In this document: in pieces, positions 56,925 to 64,000 of the stretch
Numbering within the stretch: position 1 is the stretch's first letter
How the letters are laid out: the number at the start of each line of letters is the position of its first letter
NCBI RefSeq assembly: GCF_005239225.2
Contig: NC_133288.1
Location: 7,335,035-7,399,034 of the forward strand
Length of the DNA stretch: 64,000 nt
Direction: 5' to 3'
DNA from: Populus alba
Lineage: Eukaryota > Streptophyta > Magnoliopsida > Malpighiales > Salicaceae
The notes under the pieces: model-generated
What the model saw: the letters and a program-made list of their open reading frames with translations, nothing else
Databases searched by the model: none
What the model was told of the DNA's origin: nothing
Position numbers and translations under genes: made by a program

Positions 56925-59503
56925 ATGGCTCTTCAAGAATCAACCCCCAAAGCTCAATTTCGCCGAACAGCAGAGTTTCATCCTTCTGTATGGGGTGATT
57001 ACTTCATCAACAAGGCTCCCTGCGATGAGGTAAAGCAATTACTTATGCGAGTATAAATTCATATTTATTATGTTTTGATTTGTAGAAATTGTGGATTGGA
57101 AGAAATTAAGTGAAATGCTAAGCATTCACCTTCCAAATGTTTCTCGATGTAGATGTAATAGAATACATGCAGGCATTGAGTTATATGCACTCTAATAAGT
57201 ATCTATTAATTTCATTTCCTCAGATGCTATTCAGCGCCTGGATTAAGGAAATTGAGGTGCTGAAAGAAGAAGTGAGGACCATGCTTACAAGCGCCACTCT
57301 AAAACCATCAGAAAAGCTGAAGTTGATGGACGTTGTCCTTCGGCTAGGCATTGGTTACCATTTTGAAGGAGAATTTAATGGCATAATAGAGCACGCATAC
57401 AATACTTACCATGACAACAGCTTCGACGATGACCTCTTTACAGTTGCTCTTCGATTTCGATTACTTAGAGAGTATGGATACAATGTTTCAAGTGGTAAGT
57501 TGTCCATCTCGCTAAGTTTATATGAAGCTTATTGATGATGTGGAAAAAAATAAGCTTATCGATTTCGATTTATTGTGTGTTCTTATCATCCTGTTCTTGA
57601 CATTATGTATCCTTGTTTGTGAAACAGATATATTCAACGAGTTCAAGGATGGAAAAGGCAACTTCAAGGACAATCTTATTGATGATGTGGAAGGCTTGCT
57701 AAGTTTATATGAAGCTTCTGTCCTCGGTGGTCATGGAGAAGAAACGCTAGATAAAGCTCTTTCCTTTTGCAAAACTCACCTCGAGTCCGCGGTTGCTCAT
57801 CTGGTCTCTCCTCTTGCTGACAAGGTAAGTCGTGCTTTGAAGCGGCCTCTCCTCAAAGGCGTACCAAAGCATGAGCAATGGCACCACATCCTTATCTACC
57901 AGCAAGACGAAGCTTGCCCTGGAGCTGTTCTAAGGCTAGCAAAGTTGGATTTCAATGTATTGCAAAAGTGCTACCAGGACGAGCTGAGGATTATCTCTAG
58001 GTAAGTTATTAATTTAAGTAGAATTCCTACGCAGAAATAAGAGTTCAACGAGAGTACTGGACATGTTGGTGCATGTATTAATGTAGGTGGTGGATAGACT
58101 TGGACTTTGCTACAAAGCTACCCTTTGCTCGAGACAGAGTGATTGAGTGCTTTTTTTTGGGGACTGGGAGCATTTCTTGAGCCACAATTTGTACTTGCAA
58201 GGAGGTTCATAACCAAAGTACTTATACTTTTGTCCATATTGGATGACATATATGACGTGCACGGAACGATTGAAGAACTTGAGCTTTTCACCGAAAAGAT
58301 TGAAAGGTTTAGTGTTGGATATACTTGTATGAAGTTAATTCCTTGACTGCGAACGCATATTATGAAGTTAGAATAATATTATCGATTTTCAGGTGGGATA
58401 CTAGCATGGAAGATCTGCCAGATTACATGAAATTGTTTTTTGAGGCATTAATTGGTTTCTTCGATGAAATTGAGCAAGAGACAGCGAAGGAAGGAAGACC
58501 ATACTGCGTGCACTACTCTAGAGAAATGGTATACATGTTTCTAATTCATTCTATGTTTCGTGAACTGGCATTTGTCCGCATATCTGACAAGGAAAACCAA
58601 ACTAACTTACTTGGTATATAATGATTTATGCCATAGTTGAAGAATCAAGCAAGGGCCTACCTTACTGAAGCAAGATGGTTCAACCAAGACTGTGTTCCAC
58701 AACTGGAGGAATACAGGCGTGCTGGTGTGTATACTTCTTGTTATCCCATGGCCGCAGTGGCATGGATATGTGGGATGGCAGAAACAGGTTCAAAGGAGGC
58801 ATTTGAGTGGATGTCCAAAAATCCTAAAATCGTGGTTGCGTCATCTGATATCGGTAGGCTCATGGATGACATTACATCCCATGAGGTACGAAAATAGTCA
58901 TTGACAAGCAACTAAATCTCAAGACATTTCCTTCTTTCTCAGCAGAGGAACACTGTTAAAAGTGTTTATTGACAACAATTATGGATCGAACTCGTCGCTG
59001 CTTTGCTTAGAATAGTTCACTTCTTGCAATATATATGCACACAGACCCACACTTTAGAATTTAATTGTATTTTACACCAGCTTAATTAAATTTCACTAAA
59101 GGTGCACCCAGCAACACGCATGCTTTAATACTTAAGAATAAGTTAACATAAAATAAAAAAATAAAAAAAAGCATTGCTAACAGTTGTCTGGTTTGAAATG
59201 CAGTTTGAGCAAGAAAGAGGACATGTTGCGTCAGCTGTTGAGTGCTGCATGAAGCAATATGGGGTTTCAAAGGAAGAAGCATATGACATGTTGAGAAAGA
59301 TGGTTGAAAGTGATTGGAAAGACATAAATGAGGAGCTTCTCAAGCCATCTACTGTTCCTAGGCAAATCTTGATACTTATGCTTAATCTAGCTCGTATCAT
59401 CGACGTTATATACAAGGATCATGATGGCTATACAGAGGCCAGGAGCGCGACGAAGGAATTGCTGACTGCTTTCCTCGTAGATCCCCTTCCAGTTGTAGCA
59501 TGA
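56925..59503 (+). pseudogene. TPS2: terpene synthase copy with one-base frameshift in exon 4
   Basis: Exons parallel TPS1: 56925-57029, 57224-57494, 57628-58000, 58087-58306, 58393-58528, 58637-58885, 59204-59503, all with GT-AG borders. Exon 4 is 220 nt instead of 219: the run after GAGTGC has eight T's (58151-58158) against seven in TPS1. The frame shifts and meets TGA at 58178-58180, giving a 280-aa product that lacks DDxxD and the second metal site. Downstream exons are otherwise open and highly similar to TPS1 (for example [27 protein letters not shown]), so the lesion is recent or a base-calling error. Coding would be restored only in a different allele. Confidence 0.92.
59028..59177. 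mobile_element. ~150-bp insertion in TPS2 intron 6
   Basis: Absent from TPS1, where CTTCTTGC runs straight into TAACCG. Here TTGC is present on both sides (59024-59027, 59174-59177). The insert ends in an A-rich tract (ATAAAATAAAAAAATAAAAA) before the duplication, which suggests a short retroposon, but no tRNA-like boxes were recognised. Confidence 0.6.
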
Positions 59504-59590
59504 TGGTGTTGCCTTATGATAATAAATATATAAATTGGTATAAATAATTGTCGGGTTTGTTTCAAACAAACCTTTACAAGAAAAATCACG

Positions 59591-59775
59591 TGGTTGATTA
59601 GATTACGTAAACAAGCTTCTCATCTTAGTTCATATAAAATGAATGTAACAGTGCTGGTAAACATAATAAGAGAATATACAAAGAAACGTTTTCTTCTACC
59701 TCAGCATTGCAATATCTTTCTCTAATTCGATTCACTTCTTTGTTCATCTCTGTGACGATTCTTGCTAGCTTATCA
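59591..59775 (+). repeat. Copia M 5' LTR, about 185 bp, boundaries approximate
   Basis: Bounded on the left by the end of TPS-derived sequence (TGGTTGATTAG) and on the right by the primer-binding site. Starts TG and ends CA, but this is short for a Copia LTR and may be truncated. Confidence 0.55.
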
Positions 59776-59787
59776 TGGTATCAGAGC
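59776..59787 (+). other. Primer-binding site, initiator tRNA-Met
   Basis: TGGTATCAGAGC, complementary to the 3' end of plant initiator tRNA-Met, the standard primer for plant Copia elements. Confidence 0.95.
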
Positions 59788-60069
59788 TTAGGATTGTTAA
59801 TATCTTGTGATCCTGTGATTTCTCTGCTTCCAATATCTTGCTAATCTCTATTTCTAGCATTATTATCGTGTTATTCAACCAATTCTTGCATAATAATCGA
59901 TCTGCCTATCATTTGTTTGATATATTGTCAAACTGAAAAATTCTTCTTCAACTCTCTTCTCAAATTTGTGATTCTCTTCCTCTTTGTGTCTTGAATTCTA
60001 AAATGATGACTACTTCTCAACTTCATATTGTTCACTCTCCTATATTTCCTGTTTACTTTCTATGATTTC

Positions 60070-61487
60070 AATACCTATAATAGTCAAGCTGGATGACACA
60101 AATTATCTCATATGGAATTTTCAAATGCAAATTCTATTTTAGAGTCAGGGTATTTTAGGATTTGTTAATGGATCAAGAAAGTTGATTTGTTGATGGATCA
60201 AGAAAGTGTCCAAATCGGTTTGATGCAATTTCTGACCTTGAAGGTGTTGAAACTGATGATCATCAGGTTTGGAAAATGCATGACCAGGCATTGATGCAGT
60301 TGATCATTGCTACTCTTTCTTCAACTGCATTCTCCTATGTTATTGGATGTGGTAGCTCTCATGACATGTGGATTCAACTGAGGGATAGATTTTTCACAAT
60401 TACCAAGGCACACATTTTTTAGATGAAAAGTGAGCTTTAAACCATCAAGAAGGGCTCAAATTCTGTGTCTCAATATTTGCAGAAGATCAAACATGCTCAA
60501 GACCATCTTTCTGCGGCAGGGGTTTATTTTTAAGATGATGATATTGTAATCTTGGCTCTCAATGGTCTTCCTTCTGATTATAAAACCTTTAGGTGTATGG
60601 TTTGCAGCCGAGACAACGTGTTATCCCTTAAAGATTTTCGGTCTCAATTGCTAGTTGAAGAAGCCACTCTTGAGCAAACTTATTATGCTTCTCCATTTGT
60701 TCATGCAATGATGGCTCAACATCAAGTATCTCCTAGAAAGGCTCTTGCTATTGATGAAGGTAACTCTAATTCTCATCCTTTTAGCTCCAAGTCTGCTCCA
60801 CCATCTCAATTTCCTTCTGGTTTCAATGGAGGATTTAATGGTCATCACAGTAGCTTTCATGGTTCCATAGGTGGATATTTTGGCAATCGAGGGTCTAATT
60901 TTAAAGGTCGTGGCAGAGAATGTAATCATTATCAATCTAGTCCACGTTCTTATCAAGTTCCACCTACTTCTAATCCTAGCATTCTTGGTTCTGGCATTGA
61001 CATTCCTACATGTCAAATTTGTACTAAGAAAGGTCATGTAGCTGTTGATTGTTATCAATGCCATACTTTGCCAACTGCTTCTGCCTCTTCCATTCAATGT
61101 CAAATTTGTTGGAAATTTGGGCACTCTGCTGTTCAATGTTATCATAGACGTAATTTCATTTATCAAGGCAGGCCTCCCTCCAGTAATCTTCGTGCTATGC
61201 ATGCAAATTTTCCATCTTCTTCCCCTCCTGAACAATTTTGGGTGGCTGATATTGGCGACACAATGCATATGATTTTTTATTTGGCTCAACTCAATCTGGC
61301 TACACCTTTCTCAGGAATTGTTACTGTTACCACTATAGGAGGTTTAGGTTTGACCATTTCAAATATTGGTTCTTCTATTTTGGATGTTCCTCAATGCTTA
61401 TTACAATTCAAGCAAGTTATGCATGTGCCTAAGCTATCTCAACACTTGTTATCGATTCATAAGTTGTGTAAAGATAACAACTGTTGA
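60070..61487 (+). pseudogene. Copia M gag and protease remnant
   Basis: The text begins with KLDDTNYLIWNFQMQ, then MHDQALMQLIIATLSS and MWIQLRDRF (gag UBN2-type region), then LALNGLPSDYKTFRCMV and SLKDFRSQLLVEEATLE. Two zinc knuckles follow: CQICTKKGHVAVDCY (near 61013) and CQICWKFGHSAVQCY (near 61100), both CX2CX4HX4C. The protease region reads FWVADIGDTMHM, where DTG would be expected, and ends VMHVPKLSQHLLSIHKLC. In-frame stops lie in the N-terminal half (60139, 60419, 60438, 60531); the rest is open from 60552 to 61487. Confidence 0.9.
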
Positions 61488-62148
61488 TTTATTTGTGATG
61501 ATTTTGGTTTTTGGATTCAGGACAAGATCACGGGGAATGTCCTTCTTTAGGGACTGTGTAGAGCTGGGTTATATCATATTCCTTTCTCCATTTTGTTTCC
61601 TTCATAGTCTCTCTTTTAAAATAATCAAGTTTGCTATCTTGGTAAACAAGTCAACACAAGTCTCTAGCACAAGCGTTTCGGTCATCCCTCTAACATAGTC
61701 ACCTCTACTCTGTTAAATCAATCCCATATTCCTTTCACTTTATACACATTCAAATTCATTTGTAGCACTTGTTTAGAGGGTAAACTTGCTAAACTTCCTT
61801 TTCCTAATCCATCAATTAAATCTATTAAACCTTTAGAGGTAATACATAGTGATGTTTAGGGTCTTTCTGCCACTATATCTGTTGAAGGTTTTAGATATTA
61901 TGTTAGTTTCATTGATGAATGTACTCCATTTACTTGGATTTTTCCGATGATCAATAAAGGAGAGGTTTATTCCATTTTTGTCTACTTTTATACTTCTTAG
62001 CTACTCAATTTTCTGCTACTCTTCGGGTCTTTCAAAGTGATGAGGATGGTGAGTATCTTATTAATAAATTCAAACATTACCATTGTCCAACAAATGTCTC
62101 ATCCCTATACTTTGGAACAAAATGGCCTTGCTGAGCGCAAACATAGGT
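61488..62148 (+). pseudogene. Copia M integrase remnant
   Basis: After a stop following DNNC, the text continues with the GAG-pre-integrase zone (CLEGKLAKLPFP), IKPLEVIHSDV, GLSATISVEGFRYYVSFIDE and YTLEQNGLAERKHR (the last containing the catalytic Glu of DDE). Several stops and shifts occur. It ends abruptly at the KHR codons. Confidence 0.88.
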
Positions 62149-63392
62149 CATCTCTCCTCCCCATCGCCATTTTAACATCCGGAGCCGAAAGCCACACGGA
62201 GCCATTCCCCTCTCTTTTGGCCAAAATTAGAGAACCCCTTACTCTCTTCAACCACCGACCGACCTCTATTGTTTCCCTATTTCCTTTTGTTCTCAACCAA
62301 CTAGTTTTCCTTTCGCCTAGACAAACCAACCTCTCTTTTCCCTCTTTATTGTCCCTTTCCTCTCAACCAGTCTTCGCTCGTCAGCAGCAGCATCCCTCAT
62401 GGACCCAGATCGGATCGCCGCTCTTTCCTTCTCTGCTATTTTAGCTAATCCCGTCACTGTTAAACAAAGACTCAGCTTTCGCCGACCAGCCTTCTACTTC
62501 AGCGTAGACATTGCAGCATCGCCTACAGACCTGAAAATGGATCCCATACCTCTTCCTTGCTGATAACTACCAGAAACAGAGGAGAAGACAAAAACCAAAG
62601 AAGGATCTATAGGGGAGCAGATCCAAAAAGAGACCGAAACATATCTATAAAAAAGAAAGAAATAAAATCAACTGTCATTTGTGTGTTTTTTCTCCTTTTT
62701 GCAGGTGATAAGAATTCTCACCACTAGCAAGAAAGTGAAGAGGGGAGGAAGTCATTCCAGATCACCCCGTCTTGTGGAGTTTCTTATGGTGGCGCGTGAA
62801 CCCACGCCTCGCCAGTGGCAGTGACACATGGAGGAGACGTGCTGCCACTGTTCCGGTGGTGCAAAAGGCTTTCCCTGTAATTCTAGATTGTTTTGGGGCT
62901 ATTTTTGTAATTTTAAAATTTTTTAATGTACTTTTTATTTAGTTTTGAATTTTTATATTTTGTAGTGTGCAAATGTGGATGTAAAAACAAGAAAAAAAAT
63001 ATAGTGAAAGTGAATGTGTTTTTTTCTTTATGAATGTTTTTTTCTATGATAAAATTGCAAAGAATAAAGAAGAATTTAATATTTTGATTTGTTCATGGTA
63101 AAATATTATGAACTTACATATAAGTTGTATTTCTAATATCCGATGAAAAGACAAAATTTTTCAAACTTCTTTATCACATCAAAGCCACAAAGCAGCTTAC
63201 CTTAGGTAAGGTGTGCTAGGGGTGCTAATACCTTCCTTAACAACAACTAGTTTTTTACCCATGAATCTCTGATAAGACTAGTACACTTGGATTTCCTAGT
63301 AACCCCAATTAAATACTAGGTGGTGACTCCCAACGAATCAAGCAAACGAAATGAAAAATCATCAACGAACGCCGCGCGGGTGATGTGCAACA
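62149..63392 (+). repeat. LTR remnant I (Ogre type), 5' truncated
   Basis: The left edge is the break in Copia M. The middle (62640-62860) resembles LTR H (14800-14965). The right part has the conserved segment AGCAGCTTACCTTAGGTAAG ... CTAGGTGGTGACTCCC (63192-63330) and it ends GCGGGTGATGTGCAACA at 63392. No primer-binding site follows; LINE sequence does. It may be a solo LTR whose start was deleted together with the end of M. Confidence 0.75.
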
Positions 63393-64000
63393 AGCATCAT
63401 CAACAAAGGAGCCAAATAAGCTAATCCAGCTCCTAGCAAATTCAACCGAATCCACCCTGAAGAGATCATCATCCCACATGGCTAACAACCCACCTGATCT
63501 ACCTTGAGCCTCTATGCAAACCCATTTATTATTCTGACCATGCCATAAACTAGAGACTATAGAGTCTAAGCATAAAAGTTTTGATTCAATAATAAAACAT
63601 ACAATAACATTAAAATCCTTAATGTACCTGCTGATGGCCTTTCTTTTAGAACTAGATCCCAAACCACACACATTCCAGCTAAGAATCATAAATAGTAGCA
63701 TAAATCCATGCACATATGTATATAAACATACTGGACATACCGTCCCAATGGTCCTGTTCTGCATTGATGGCCTCTTGGATCGTGACTTCAATACTCTCAT
63801 CATTTATATCAAAGTCAATACCCAATGTTTGACCAATTGGTTTTTATAGCCCCAATCTCATTACAAACTATAGGGAGGTTTGATGGGGGCTGAAATAGTT
63901 GTAGTCTTTGGTTGACAACTCTGATGCAGGAATCAATCGAGTCTTCATTTCCAGCACTAATATTTGAATTAGTTGAAGTGACTGCCATCCTGTGACCCAC
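63393..64000 (-). mobile_element. LINE (L1-type) fragment, cut by LTR I
   Basis: On the minus strand the end of ORF1 (from the window edge to about 63700) is followed by ORF2, whose ATG is at 63689. ORF2 reads MILSWNVCGLGSSSKRKAIS, RYIKDFNVIVCFIIESKLL and AQGRSGGLLAMWDDDLFRV, matching the start of the AP-endonuclease domain of plant LINEs (WNVRG, ESK, GRSGGL). The frame ends where LTR I begins at 63392, so only about the first 100 residues of ORF2 are present here. The element runs off the right edge upstream. Confidence 0.88.

Larger units (their letters stand above)
59591..62148 (+). mobile_element. Truncated Ty1/Copia retrotransposon M (5' half) in the TPS2 3' flank
   Basis: The TPS2 3' flank stops matching TPS1 and TPS3 at 59590/59591. 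From there a short LTR-like segment runs to TATCA at 59775, followed by the primer-binding site. Then come gag, zinc knuckles, protease region and the first two-thirds of integrase. It breaks off inside integrase at about 62148, where LTR I sequence begins. RT, RNase H and the 3' LTR are missing. Confidence 0.88.

Overview
This window is plant nuclear DNA. It has split genes with GT-AG introns, a class-III terpene synthase cluster, and a dense stack of nested plant retrotransposons and CACTA transposons; no bacterial signal was seen. The terpene synthase type and several AT-rich dispersed repeats (about 8455-8650, 54570-54710) look like poplar/willow DNA. That assignment (Populus or another Salicaceae) is from memory and not proven.

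Host genes. Three copies of one sesquiterpene-synthase-type (TPS-a) gene lie on the + strand. TPS1 (4962-7383) is intact: seven exons and a predicted 550 aa. TPS2 (56925-59503) has the same seven exons but one extra T in exon 4 (T7 to T8), which stops translation before the metal-binding DDxxD motif. A third copy survives only as the last ~90 coding bases plus 3' flank (10557-11086), fused to a truncated Copia element. A receptor-like kinase pseudogene (about 52790-53260, minus) lacks its DFG segment.

Mobile DNA, left to right. Part of a CACTA transposon (1-1215) runs off the left edge. An Au-type SINE sits in the TPS1 upstream region (4375-4580). A truncated Copia element occupies 8752-10556. 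One Tat/Ogre-type Gypsy element, here called E (12880-47846), is bounded by a perfect 5-bp target duplication TAGTG. Its 5' LTR was split by a 22-kb block (13731-36005) holding the start of another LTR (H) and an Ogre-like element (F, minus strand). F in turn carries a 5.65-kb CACTA element (K, 15128-20779, duplication CAT) in its 3' LTR and a 3.4-kb solo LTR (G, 27398-30797) in pol. E also carries a solo LTR (D, 41795-44710) in its tandem array. Beyond E are solo LTR J (48201-50153, duplication GTAAT), a 5'-LTR-side Copia remnant (M, 59591-62148) next to TPS2, an Ogre-type LTR remnant (I, to 63392) and a LINE fragment at the right edge.

The window holds its own controls. Unoccupied copies of the insertion sites of K, L and J are all present elsewhere in it, which fixes the element boundaries. 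The most unusual structure is the tandem-repeat region of F (22430-24720), where about twenty ~61-bp units each carry a perfect 11-bp inverted repeat. A related array lies at the equivalent place in E. Nothing here is clearly a new enzymatic system; the value is in the nested architecture, the TPS duplication and decay, and the repeat arrays.
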